Made by a program: the position numbers and the translations under genes. Under the pieces are notes generated by a model that was not told where the DNA came from, made no database searches, and saw only the letters and a program-made list of their open reading frames with translations. A stretch of 34,202 bases of DNA, from the NCBI GenBank assembly GCA_964412395.1, contig CAYPOY010000010.1, positions 1 to 34,202 on the forward strand, read 5' to 3'. Each line of letters begins with the position of its first letter. Positions within the stretch are counted from its first letter, which is position 1. The stretch comes from CAYPOY01 sp964412395 (GTDB lineage Bacteria > Chloroflexota > Anaerolineae > B4-G1). Below are positions 15,594-23,747 of the stretch, in pieces.

Positions 15594-16478
15594 TTACACA
15601 TGAGACGACCTGACTCGTCGCAGCGCTTTCATAACCGGCAGTTCGCTCTCATAGACGTGTTTCGCCCCATCCCCCAATGCTTGCTCAATCACCCGAATGT
15701 CACGCACTAGCCGCATAAAACCCCACGGCTCCACCGATGCCGCCTGGTCACTCCCCCACATAGCCCGATCGAGTGTGATATGCCGCTCAACGAAGCAAGC
15801 CCCTAGCACTACTGCGGCATAAGTCGTTTGCAAGCCTACTTCGTGGCCCGAATAACCAATAGGGCAATCAAACTCCCGCCGTAAAGTGTGTATCACGCGC
15901 AGGTTGAGTTCCTCTGGCTTGCATGGGTAACTGCTGGTGCTATGGGCAACGAGCAGACGATCCTGACTCAGCAGTGAAACAGCGTGGCGAATCTCTCTCA
16001 TTGTAGACATACCAGTGGAGAGGATTATAGGACGTCCAGTGGCATTGATGTGCTGTAGCAATCTGTCGTCGGTCAGGGATGCCGAGGCGATCTTGTAGCA
16101 AACTGGCGCGAACTGCTCAAGAAAATCCACAGACGGCTTATCCCAGCAAGAAGCAAACCAAGCAATATTCTTCTCTTTGCAGTAGCGGTCTATCTCCGTA
16201 TATTCATCTCGACCGAACTCGACCCGATGCCGGTACTCCAGGTACGACATGAGTCCCCAAGGGGTTTCCCGCATAACATCGCGTTGCTCCGCTGGCACAC
16301 ATACCTCTGGGGTACGCTTCTGGAATTTGACAGCATCGCAGCCAGCTAACGCCGCAGCATCAATCAGCTTCTTGGCAATGTCGAGATCGCCGTTATGGTT
16401 GATTCCAATCTCGGCAATGATATAGACAAGATGACGATCACCAATACGACGTCCTCCAATTTCAACTTCTCTCGCCAT
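15594..16478 (-). CDS. NeuB-like ulosonic acid synthase 2, lacking the SAF domain
   Basis: 294 residues. Barrel motifs: IIAEIGINHNGD, AVKFQKRTPE, FASCWDKPS, CYKIASAS, ILSTGMST, PIGYSGHE, VERHITLDR, GSDQAAS. It resembles NeuB1 (roughly half of positions match by eye) but is not a recent copy. The protein stops shortly after GDGAKHV, so again no SAF domain. It overlaps by 17 bases the gene for a CMP-sugar synthetase fused to a KdsC-like phosphatase. That pairing implies that the synthase makes a phosphorylated ulosonic acid, as in the KDN-9-phosphate and mammalian Neu5Ac-9-phosphate routes, where a phosphatase acts next. AGAGGTGG lies four bases before the ATG. Confidence 0.88.
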   Translation of the reverse strand: MAREVEIGGRRIGDRHLVYIIAEIGINHNGDLDIAKKLIDAAALAGCDAVKFQKRTPEVCVPAEQRDVMRETPWGLMSYLEYRHRVEFGRDEYTEIDRYCKEKNIAWFASCWDKPSVDFLEQFAPVCYKIASASLTDDRLLQHINATGRPIILSTGMSTMREIRHAVSLLSQDRLLVAHSTSSYPCKPEELNLRVIHTLRREFDCPIGYSGHEVGLQTTYAAVVLGACFVERHITLDRAMWGSDQAASVEPWGFMRLVRDIRVIEQALGDGAKHVYESELPVMKALRRVRSSHV

Positions 16479-17655
16479 TTTTCCACCTCTCTAGTTTTTG
16501 CTGGATGAGTTCAGCAATCTCTCGAACAGCACCCCGCCCCCCAGGTGCCGATAGAATAATCCGCGCGGCGGCCTGAATCTGGGGATAGGCGTCGCTCACA
16601 GCAACCCCGCACCCTACCGCTTGCATACAGGCCAAATCGTTGACGTCGTTACCGACATAAATCACCTGAGAGGCATCTATTCCGCGATCTCTCAGCCACT
16701 TCAACAACGCCGCTGACTTGTCCTGGATGCCATGCTTACAAACAACACCCAGTTTATCACAGCGGGCCTTGACTACCGGATTCACTTCAGTTGAGAGAAC
16801 CAAGATAGGTACGTCAAGCTTCTTTAGGCATGCCAATCCCAAGCCATCGCCTCTATCACACAGTACTGCTTCTTGGCCATCTTGCAAGACGATGACCCGG
16901 TTGTCTGTCAAGACGCCATCAAAATCGAGCACCAGTGCGGCAATTGTACGTGGGAGAGCTTGCAGTTTCTGCTGCTGTTGACGCTCACGCAGTAACACTT
17001 CAGCAATGCGGAGATCTACGAGTTCATCTATCTCCCAGCAGCGGTCTGGTGGCATGACATACATAGCCGTTTTGCCAAAGAAGCGATGCTTTGCTTCTTT
17101 GAAACCTGCTGTACGCATCACATACACAGCCCCTGTCTCCAGGAACTGTGGCTCGCGGTCCTGGCGCAGTTGCCGCACCTGCTTGTCGTGATTGATACCT
17201 ATTGCGTCTCCATGCTGATCGTGCCGCCAAAGGAAGTAGTGAAAGGGCGTCACCGCCAAGGCAGAGTCAGCATTTTCATCTAGAAGAGCCTGGACTGTGC
17301 CGTCAATGTCTTCTGGTAATGTGAGTGGTGCGGTGCATTGCAGAAAGACGACGAGGTCAGGCTCGTAGCCCTCCTTCCGCTGAAGATATCCCAGGCTGTG
17401 TAGCAATGCCGACTCCGATGAGACCATATCACCGCTAATTCCCGCTGGCCGCCAGATGACTTCAGCACCATGCTGCTCAGCTATAGCAGCAATTTCGGGG
17501 TCATCGGTAGAGACAACAACCCGGTTCACGTTGCGAGCCTGGCGAGCCTGATCAATCATGTGCGCAATTAACGGCTTGCCGGCCAATAATTTGACGTTCT
17601 TACGAGGAATACCTTTGGAGTTACCACGGGCAGGAATGATCGCCAAGTTGTTCAT
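16462..17655 (-). CDS. CMP-ulosonic acid synthetase fused to KdsC-like HAD phosphatase
   Basis: 397 residues. Domain 1 (about 1-225) is NeuA-like: IIPARGNSKGIPRKN binds CTP, followed by LQCTAPLTLPEDID, TGAVYVMRT and WEIDELVDL. Domain 2 (about 236-390) is a type C0 HAD phosphatase: nucleophile and acid D244/D246 in LDFDGVLTDN, S289-T290, K313 and GNDVNDLACM. Fusions of this kind occur in CMP-Neu5Ac and CMP-KDN synthetases. The phosphatase would remove the 9-phosphate and the NeuA part would then add CMP from CTP, releasing pyrophosphate. The start has AGAGG before ATG. It is the first gene after a 176-base gap with hairpins and leads the NeuB2 cassette. Confidence 0.9.
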   Translation of the reverse strand: MNNLAIIPARGNSKGIPRKNVKLLAGKPLIAHMIDQARQARNVNRVVVSTDDPEIAAIAEQHGAEVIWRPAGISGDMVSSESALLHSLGYLQRKEGYEPDLVVFLQCTAPLTLPEDIDGTVQALLDENADSALAVTPFHYFLWRHDQHGDAIGINHDKQVRQLRQDREPQFLETGAVYVMRTAGFKEAKHRFFGKTAMYVMPPDRCWEIDELVDLRIAEVLLRERQQQQKLQALPRTIAALVLDFDGVLTDNRVIVLQDGQEAVLCDRGDGLGLACLKKLDVPILVLSTEVNPVVKARCDKLGVVCKHGIQDKSAALLKWLRDRGIDASQVIYVGNDVNDLACMQAVGCGVAVSDAYPQIQAAARIILSAPGGRGAVREIAELIQQKLERWKNGERS

Positions 17656-17696
17656 TGTGTCAACCTCTGGTTATGATAAATGCCTCTTTCCCGCTC

Positions 17697-17719
17697 GAAG
17701 CCCCCGAGACGGGGGCTTC
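17697..17719. repeat. Perfect 10-bp GC-rich hairpin upstream of the NeuA/HAD gene
   Basis: GAAGCCCCCG - AGA - CGGGGGCTTC is a perfect 10-bp inverted repeat in the 176-base gap, 42 bases before the ATG at 17655. It lacks a following T-run on either strand. Its core (CCCCCGTCTCGGGGG on the minus strand) resembles that of the two direct repeats, so it is probably the same element class. As an mRNA leader structure it could affect processing or translation of NeuA/HAD. Confidence 0.65.
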
Positions 17720-17740
17720 TCAGACGAGATTTGCCCTGCG

Positions 17741-17769
17741 AACCCGCCCCCGGGACGGAGGCTAGGAGC
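17741..17769. repeat. GC-rich direct repeat, copy B (upstream of NeuA/HAD)
   Basis: It matches copy A at 15552-15580 at 26 of 29 positions, same orientation, 2.19 kb apart. On the minus strand it folds as GCCTCCG-TCC-CGGGGGC. Nothing else in the 17656-17831 gap looks like a gene or a clear promoter. Confidence 0.7.
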
Positions 17770-17831
17770 TTGGGAAGTATCTGCTTGCCCACTCTACCTT
17801 CGGGTCAAGCTAAGACGATTGGTTGAAGAAC

Positions 17832-19064
17832 TCAGAATGCCGTTGCCGCAGGACGAGACGAAACGAGTTCTTCGTAGACTTCATAATACTGAGCGGCCAC
17901 GTGTTGCCACTCGTGCTCTATGGATCGCGTCTTGCCATTCCGGCCCAATCGAATTCCGAGCAAAGGGTCTGCCATCAACCTTAGAATATTCTGCGCCATA
18001 GCCCAAGTATCCCCAACGGGTGAGATTAAGCCTGTCACGCCATGTTCAACCACATCTCGACAACCAGGTGCATCAGTTGTCACTACAGGCAATCGGGCGG
18101 CCATTGCCTCAACACTTACCAATGCTAACCCCTCAAGCATTGAAGGAAGCACAAAAATGTCAGTGGCCTTATAAATCTCGATTAACGCTTCTGAGGGTAA
18201 CGTGAGCATTTCTTGATGTCTTGCATGCTTTTTCTTATGTCCAATCTGAGGCAGAACCTGCAGGTAGTCACCAACGCCAAGCCCCTGCGCCATTTCCCTG
18301 ATAGGCTCAGTTGCACGTCCAACAATCACCCACAGGAAATCCTGTCGAACAGCGGCAACGTGCTTGATGATTTCTGGGATAAATTTGTAGCCCTTTTTAG
18401 GATGATTGCGACCAACCGTCAGGAGGATCATTTTATCTGCGGGCCACCCCAGCCTGGTCCGAACCTGATGACGATCCACCGGTAGTGATTGAATGCGGAC
18501 GGCATCGGCGCCATTGGGGATATCTCGGATTTTGTCCGGTGCCACCCCGATGCTCAGAAATTCAGACCGTATATCGTCACTAATGGCTACCACTCGATCA
18601 AAAGCCAGTATAGCTTTGACAACTTCGCGATCTACGGCTGGGTCAAGGCGAGCCCCATAACCAATTTGCGGCAGTGTTTGAATATCCCCTCCCTGACAGG
18701 TTAATACAGAAGGAAGCCGCATACGTTTTAGCATAGGTATGGCCAGAATGCCAGCCGGGTAAACCACGTGAATATGCCAAACATCAAACTTGTAAATCCA
18801 CTGATAGAAAGCCAACTGAGCCGTCACCAGCCATCTTGTGCCGTAACGGCATTGCATCACCTTAACTACAAAGTTCATAGACCGGGGAAACAAAGGAACC
18901 ACTTTGTAGGGCACAGCATAATATGCTTCAGTCCGCCAGACGTACGGTGAAATCAGTGTGACCTCATGGCCAGCCCGATATTGCTGTAGAACGACATTGT
19001 GAACAGCAATCTCAGCTCCCCCCAGCGTGGGTAAAAAACCAGAAGGAAAATGCGCAATCTTCAT
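17832..19064 (-). CDS. GT4-family glycosyltransferase
   Basis: 410 residues. The N-terminus MKIAHFPSGFLPTLGGAEIAVHN is a classic GT4 start with the GGAE loop. WHIHVVYPAG, RVVAISDDIRSEF, IPNGADAVR, ILLTVGRNHPKKGY, ATDIFVLPSMLEG and the EX7E element EGLALVSVEAMAARLPVVTTDAPG follow. It is a retaining, cytoplasmic, nucleotide-sugar-dependent transferase. Its start shares one base with the stop of the large transferase upstream (TGATG), so the two are translated together. After it comes the repeat-containing gap, making it the last gene of its sub-block. Its donor cannot be predicted. Confidence 0.9.
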   Translation of the reverse strand: MKIAHFPSGFLPTLGGAEIAVHNVVLQQYRAGHEVTLISPYVWRTEAYYAVPYKVVPLFPRSMNFVVKVMQCRYGTRWLVTAQLAFYQWIYKFDVWHIHVVYPAGILAIPMLKRMRLPSVLTCQGGDIQTLPQIGYGARLDPAVDREVVKAILAFDRVVAISDDIRSEFLSIGVAPDKIRDIPNGADAVRIQSLPVDRHQVRTRLGWPADKMILLTVGRNHPKKGYKFIPEIIKHVAAVRQDFLWVIVGRATEPIREMAQGLGVGDYLQVLPQIGHKKKHARHQEMLTLPSEALIEIYKATDIFVLPSMLEGLALVSVEAMAARLPVVTTDAPGCRDVVEHGVTGLISPVGDTWAMAQNILRLMADPLLGIRLGRNGKTRSIEHEWQHVAAQYYEVYEELVSSRPAATAF

Positions 19065-21133
19065 CAGTGCTGTTTGTTTGCCTCTGCAATCTCAATAATC
19101 TTCTCTGCCCAGCGTTCGGCGCTGTGTCCATCCAGGCGATAGAAACAGTACTCCTCAATCTTCTGGGTTTGTGTTTCGTCTTCAACGGGGACAGTAGTAA
19201 CCTGGTCAAGGGCTACCATTAACTCTTTAGCGTTAGCTACAAAACGCACAGCCGGTGTATCAATGTCAAGCAGTGGGGTTGTGTTAACCCGGTTGGGCAG
19301 ATGTAGACAGACAACTGGATACCCTAGAGCCGCTGCTTCCAGCGCTACTGATGAGTAAGTAGCCACAATCACGTCGGCCAGGGGTATCAACCGATAGATG
19401 TCGCCAGTTTCAATCGTATAGGTTCCAGCCAAAGTGTGTCCAGTCAATTGTATCTCAATTTGTTGAGCAGAACCACCACGAGGGTGAAGCTTGAAGATAA
19501 AATGATAGTCGGCTCTACTGTGAAGGACAGGTAAACATGCCGCCAGTATAGCTACGGAATCACTCGCCCCAAATGCTACCAGGACAGTTTTCTGTCCCCG
19601 CCGATCTGACAACGACTGTTTCGATTTACTGGCGTCGCTTCGGCGCGGGGTCTGTAGCATACCCGAAACACGTGGCGCACCGCCCACATACAATCGTTCT
19701 GGAGGATAGCCAGCCTCCTTCATACGCTCCAGAGCCCCAGTTCCTTCGAGCAAATAATAATCGGGTAAAGGAGGCTGTAAAATGAAATCATTGGTCTTGG
19801 TTGGATTAATAGGTAATTCGCCGGGGTAATGGTAATTAGCCAATCTGCGTTTTGACATTGGTCCATCCTGAGTGCCGACCAAAGATGTCCTGGTTTCTGC
19901 ACTACGTGCTCCATAAGCTATGGCCCGTCCCAATCCATACTCAAAATGGCAGTAAACAAGTTCGTCAGGCATCATTTGTCTAATAAAACGTCTCACTCTA
20001 AGTGCATGTAGCAAATAACGGGGTGTACGGACCATTGCTACGCTTAACTCTTGTTTTAACAAGGGAGCAAAGTTGATCCCTTTGTATTGCCAATAGGTTT
20101 GAAATGCAACGGATTTCTCCAGTTGGCGATACCTCCACAAAATCAGAAATGCTTGGGCAAAAGTGCGCAGAAAATCACCCCACGACAAGTAGGCATCAAG
20201 CAAAAAGATAGGTACTTCTTGTTCTTCTCGTTTTTCCCATCGAGCCTGTAGCCAGCGGCATAGACGTAAAAACCGTCTGGGACCAACAATTTGGTGGAAG
20301 CCATCAGCACTAAAAGTACATGCGTATACTGACTGTATTTTGCCAGATGCCCTTATGATATGCGGGGCCTTCCCATATTTTTCATCCCAACTATTGCCTC
20401 CAACTCGCCATAGCCTTGGGTAGATGGTATGAAAGGCACAAACTGGCATCCTGGAGAGTTCATCCACTGGTTCATACCTGGCGATACGTCGGGCAATAAA
20501 AGTCTGTATGCCTGTCATCAGGAACCAAGCCAGGGAAGCAGCCAACATTTGAACAAGGCAGGAACGAGACGATGAAAAAATGCGTGCAGGTGAAAGTGAA
20601 GGGAGCCATTGCCTTGGCCGGGACGGGCTTGGGCTACGCAACAGGATATTCGCGTGCTGGCAATATGAAGCTATCACTTTCCAAAAATTCGCATCTTGTG
20701 AAATCAGGTAGAAGTCAGTGACTTTCGATGAATCAACAATGGTGCGAATAGCCTCAAGTTGACAAAGGCGGCTAAACGTAGGATACCTATCCGAGCGTTT
20801 ACCAAATATCTCATTTATCCACCAAAGTGAAAAGTTGCCTTCAAAGGTCAAGGCCTCGCGCAGGGTTTTATCACCTACTTTGATTTTGTCTGGTGCTTCG
20901 GCCACCAAGCGGCTGTATTTCTCTTTCACCTGTAGGGCTACTTCGTCCAGCCACCTCGCTGCACTCAAGACCCTAACTTGGGCATATTGTTGGGCCAGAT
21001 AACGCTCTACGTAGTTCGTAATTTGCTCATCAGGCGAGAGCGTGAGCAAGATTGCTGAACCGCTATCGGACATTGACGGCAACGTAACAGGAATGTTTTC
21101 TACACCATCCAGGATAACAAGCGTTGTCATCAT
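19064..21133 (-). CDS. Very large GT-B type surface-carbohydrate transferase (689 aa)
   Basis: The C-terminal third has the pattern of capsule/poly-sialic-acid-type transferases: VLVAFGASDSVAILAACL, HFIFKLHPRG, then DVIVATYSSVALEAAALGYPVVCL. A middle region (LVYCHFEYGLGRAIAYGA, SLVGTQDGPMSKRRLANYHYPGE) is the companion Rossmann half. The first 200 residues (MMTTLVILDGVENIPVTL onward) form an extra domain of unknown function, and a hydrophobic segment (LVQMLAASLAWFLMTGI) may anchor it to the membrane. Similar-sized proteins occur in surface carbohydrate clusters with nonulosonic acid genes, so a CMP-ulosonate transferase is a candidate, by inference. There is no clear ribosome site; two ATGs stand in tandem. 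The gene looks more AT-rich than the left end of the window. Confidence 0.62.
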   Translation of the reverse strand: MMTTLVILDGVENIPVTLPSMSDSGSAILLTLSPDEQITNYVERYLAQQYAQVRVLSAARWLDEVALQVKEKYSRLVAEAPDKIKVGDKTLREALTFEGNFSLWWINEIFGKRSDRYPTFSRLCQLEAIRTIVDSSKVTDFYLISQDANFWKVIASYCQHANILLRSPSPSRPRQWLPSLSPARIFSSSRSCLVQMLAASLAWFLMTGIQTFIARRIARYEPVDELSRMPVCAFHTIYPRLWRVGGNSWDEKYGKAPHIIRASGKIQSVYACTFSADGFHQIVGPRRFLRLCRWLQARWEKREEQEVPIFLLDAYLSWGDFLRTFAQAFLILWRYRQLEKSVAFQTYWQYKGINFAPLLKQELSVAMVRTPRYLLHALRVRRFIRQMMPDELVYCHFEYGLGRAIAYGARSAETRTSLVGTQDGPMSKRRLANYHYPGELPINPTKTNDFILQPPLPDYYLLEGTGALERMKEAGYPPERLYVGGAPRVSGMLQTPRRSDASKSKQSLSDRRGQKTVLVAFGASDSVAILAACLPVLHSRADYHFIFKLHPRGGSAQQIEIQLTGHTLAGTYTIETGDIYRLIPLADVIVATYSSVALEAAALGYPVVCLHLPNRVNTTPLLDIDTPAVRFVANAKELMVALDQVTTVPVEDETQTQKIEEYCFYRLDGHSAERWAEKIIEIAEANKQH

Positions 21134-21146
21134 ACGTGTATAGATA

Positions 21147-21932
21147 TTATGTAGAGGAATGGGTCAGACTGGTAAAGTACGTATAAACATCCTCGTATGA
21201 ATGTCTAAGAACCGCCGAGTCCACCAAATAGGCAACAAGCTCAAAACCGAGTTCAACTAACAGTTTGATGTAATCTTTATCACTAGCAAATGAGCCAGCC
21301 GCAATACCATAGGCGTGAATTTTTTGGACACACTGTTCAATCATGGTCAAAACTGAGGGATGCATTAACTGGCCTGGCAATCCTACCGATTGCGACAAGT
21401 CGTAGGTACCTATGTAAATGAGATCAATGCCCTTAATTTTGACAATCTCATCCAGATTATCAAATCCCTCCTGACCTTCGACAATAATTGCTGTTAACGT
21501 GTTCTCATTGGCGCGATTTAAACTCTCGGCAATTTTCTTATGGGTGTAACCATGAGTTCTGGTGTAGGGTGAAAGTCCTCGCGTACCTTGAGGGTGGTAC
21601 CTCATGGCCTGGATTGCCTGGTATGCCTCATCTGCTGTAGATATATGAGGTACCATCACTGCCTGAGATCCAATCTCCAGGGCTCTCAAAATAGTCGCTT
21701 CATCATCGCCAGCGGTGCGGATAATAGGTGAACAGCCCGTACATTCAGCGGCACGAACCATGTCCTCCGCCGTCTCAAAAGACATCGGTCCATGCTCCAT
21801 ATCAATGACTATGAAATCCAGGCCACTGATGCCGATAACATTCACTACAGAGGGGGACGCCAGCATTGTCCAGGTCCCCAGAACGGGCTGACCAGCAGCC
21901 AATTTTTTCTTGAGCAGGTTTTCAGGCAGCAT
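21147..21932 (-). CDS. HpcH/HpaI-family pyruvate-dependent aldolase
   Basis: 261 residues, normal length. Catalytic and metal residues line up with HpaI: D44-x-E46-H47 in FIVIDMEHG, R72 in IIRTAGDD, E152 in IVEGQEGFDNL and D178 in IGTYDLSQSVG; VPHISTADEA and HPQGTRGLSPYTR are also typical. Class II aldolases of this family reversibly join pyruvate to an aldehyde, giving 4-hydroxy-2-keto acids (for example 2-keto-3-deoxy-rhamnonate or -glucarate). Within a CMP-sugar locus and directly beside a KdsB-like cytidylyltransferase, it may work in the synthetic direction, making a 3-deoxy-2-ulosonic acid without PEP. That is inference. AAGGAG stands before the ATG. Confidence 0.88.
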   Translation of the reverse strand: MLPENLLKKKLAAGQPVLGTWTMLASPSVVNVIGISGLDFIVIDMEHGPMSFETAEDMVRAAECTGCSPIIRTAGDDEATILRALEIGSQAVMVPHISTADEAYQAIQAMRYHPQGTRGLSPYTRTHGYTHKKIAESLNRANENTLTAIIVEGQEGFDNLDEIVKIKGIDLIYIGTYDLSQSVGLPGQLMHPSVLTMIEQCVQKIHAYGIAAGSFASDKDYIKLLVELGFELVAYLVDSAVLRHSYEDVYTYFTSLTHSST

Positions 21933-21960
21933 CTTTCACTCCTTGTCAATACTCTAAATG

Positions 21961-22737
21961 TTAACTCGCCGGAGCATAGCGTGGCCAGACTGGGTCATTG
22001 GCCATCAAGCTCTCGACCTCTTGACGATCATCCTCGGTATCCACCGATTTGCTAACAAAGGGCGACTTGACCATTCTGACTTTCAGACCATGCTCAATGG
22101 CCCTGTTCATCTCAATTGATTCAGCGATTTCCAGGGGAGATGGTTCCAGTTCTTGGAAGTCCAGAAGAGATTTCTTTCGAAACGGCATAATGCATACCTG
22201 GCGCAAGCGCGGCCCCACCACAGGCCGCTCTGGGTGCACCATGGAGGGGATGGCACTGCGTGACATGTACAGAGCGTTCATGTGAAGATCGGTCACCACC
22301 TTGATCTCATTAGGGTCTAACCATTGTTCCTCAGTCATGGCGGCCACTAAATTCACGCAGAAAACCTCTGGATCGTCAAACAAAGGCTGAATAGTCAGAT
22401 CAATCATTTGCGGATGCACCATGGGCTCGTCGCCCTGTACAACGACAACGATATCATCGTCAGCCAAGTCCAGTTGTTTACATGCCTCTGCGACCCGCAG
22501 GCCAGGCCGGGATATTTCCGGCGGGGTCATCAGCGCCGTTCCGCCAAAACCTTCTACCACCTGGCGTATCTCCTCATCACAAGTGGCCACAAATACCTCG
22601 TCGACACACTCGGAAAGCAAACTCCGCTTGTAAACATGCTCTACCATCGCCATGCCCAAAATCTTGCACAGCGGTTTGCCAGGGAAACGAGACGATCCCA
22701 TTCGGGCTGGGATGCCCACAACAATTTTATCGGCCAT
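21961..22737 (-). CDS. KdsB-like CMP-ulosonate cytidylyltransferase
   Basis: 258 residues from the ATG at 22737 (MADKIVVGIPARMGSSRFPGKPL), chosen because GGAGGG lies seven bases upstream; longer starts up to 22764 would lack it. The PARMGSSRFPGKPL signature, VVVQGDEPMVHPQMID (metal/sugar loop), MSRSAIPSM, FRKKSLLDF and VDTEDDRQEVESL are the KdsB landmarks (CMP-Kdo synthetase). No KdsA, KdsC or KdsD is nearby except the HAD in a fusion, so Kdo itself is unlikely as substrate here. The neighbouring HpaI aldolase, 28 bases downstream, is the best candidate for making its substrate. It overlaps the methyltransferase stop by 11 bases. Confidence 0.88.
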   Translation of the reverse strand: MADKIVVGIPARMGSSRFPGKPLCKILGMAMVEHVYKRSLLSECVDEVFVATCDEEIRQVVEGFGGTALMTPPEISRPGLRVAEACKQLDLADDDIVVVVQGDEPMVHPQMIDLTIQPLFDDPEVFCVNLVAAMTEEQWLDPNEIKVVTDLHMNALYMSRSAIPSMVHPERPVVGPRLRQVCIMPFRKKSLLDFQELEPSPLEIAESIEMNRAIEHGLKVRMVKSPFVSKSVDTEDDRQEVESLMANDPVWPRYAPAS

Positions 22738-23641
22738 AGTTATACCCTCCATCTTTATGTGCAAACAAGTCTATATAGGTCTTTACTCCGCCGGTAAACT
22801 CGGAGGTCTTTCTGCCCTGAAAAGCCTCTCGCCGATAGATCTCTTCTATATCAAACCCTGCTCCGCTTACCAACATAGAGATTTCTTCCTCCTTGTAAAA
22901 GTTGGTCGGTTCAGTTTTGTTGTTATAAATCTCTCGCCGCACTTCCAAGCTTCCCTCTCCCCAAAGTACCGAAATGAACAGTAAACCACCAGGTTTCAAA
23001 GAGCGAGACATTTGACCCAGTGCGCGTGGCGCATCATTGCGACTAACATGTTGTAGCGCCACACAACACCATAGCGAGTCGAATGTGTTGCCCCGAAAGG
23101 GCAAGTTACGCATATCAGCACGCACGAGTGGCACATCTGTCTTGGTTTGAGCCAGAAGTAATTGGCTGAAAGAGAGATCTGCCCCAACCACCTGGCAGCC
23201 CTGGCTGGCGAAGTATGCCAGGTCTCGTCCTGGCCCACAAGCCAAATCAAGAACATTGGGAGATGTCGAGCGAAGCTTGGCCTGGCTAATGAACTTCTGT
23301 CGAAGCTCAATTTGCCAATCCTCAAACTCAGCCCACTCAAAGTCATATCGCTTCGCAGTGATCTCATCATAAAACTCGAGCGTTAGCCGTACGCTACGGT
23401 CCTCGACAGCATCTTTCAACAGCATATCTGGAATGTCATCGCGAATAGCATACTTGCGCCCAGAGTCAGCGCAAAACAGCCAGGAATCCTCGATTACCTC
23501 AAGGCGCCCTGGATCAGTATTTGGATCGTGATTCTGAAGTGCTATTGGGCAACGCAAGATCTCAAGTAGATTACGATCAATCACATTCCTCTCCACGAAG
23601 GTAATAGTGAACTGCACACTCACCTCAACACCTTCAAGCAA
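22727..23641 (-). CDS. SAM-dependent methyltransferase with N-terminal Trm112-like zinc-ribbon-type domain
   Basis: Up to 304 residues. The N-terminal part NLLEILRCPIA, WLFCADSGRKYAIRDDIPDML resembles the Trm112-like domain, but with only two of the usual cysteines visible (RCP and FCAD). It is followed by a class I methyltransferase domain: VLDLACGPGRDLAYFAS (motif I), VVGADLSFSQL, RADMRNLPF, FDSLWCCVALQHV and MSRSLKPGGLLFISV. It likely methylates a sugar, lipid-linked intermediate or keto acid. The start is uncertain: there is no ATG. The frame opens with TTG at 23641, and GTG codons at 23623, 23617 and 23584 are alternatives. Confidence 0.8.
   Translation of the reverse strand: MLEGVEVSVQFTITFVERNVIDRNLLEILRCPIALQNHDPNTDPGRLEVIEDSWLFCADSGRKYAIRDDIPDMLLKDAVEDRSVRLTLEFYDEITAKRYDFEWAEFEDWQIELRQKFISQAKLRSTSPNVLDLACGPGRDLAYFASQGCQVVGADLSFSQLLLAQTKTDVPLVRADMRNLPFRGNTFDSLWCCVALQHVSRNDAPRALGQMSRSLKPGGLLFISVLWGEGSLEVRREIYNNKTEPTNFYKEEEISMLVSGAGFDIEEIYRREAFQGRKTSEFTGGVKTYIDLFAHKDGGYNYGR
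22745..22750 (-). promoter_or_regulatory. Ribosome binding site deciding the KdsB-like start
   Basis: GGAGGG on the minus strand, seven bases before the ATG at 22737 and inside the end of the methyltransferase gene. It points to MADK as the true start and to coupled translation. Confidence 0.75.
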
Positions 23642-23747
23642 CTGTTTCGTCGCCGTCTCGTTGCCAGCCTGTATATCTCACAGAGCAGCAGATACCGTTT
23701 GTAACAATCGTTCAAAAAGCTTCACCTACGACATAACACATAGAGTG

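Noticed and set aside
13325..17655. A classic Neu5Ac (sialic acid) pathway
   Set aside because: There is no NeuC-type UDP-GlcNAc 2-epimerase, both synthases lack the SAF domain, and the attached HAD phosphatase points to a phosphorylated intermediate.
17697..17719. Intrinsic terminator before the NeuA/HAD gene
   Set aside because: The stem is strong, but no T-run follows on either strand and it lies in the leader, not just after a stop; kept as a repeat/hairpin.
15552..17769. CRISPR-like repeats
   Set aside because: Only two imperfect copies 2.2 kb apart with genes between them; there is no spacer array and no cas gene.
21961..22737. A Kdo/LPS pathway
   Set aside because: Only a KdsB-like gene is present; KdsA, KdsD and WaaA are absent, and its partner is an HpaI aldolase.
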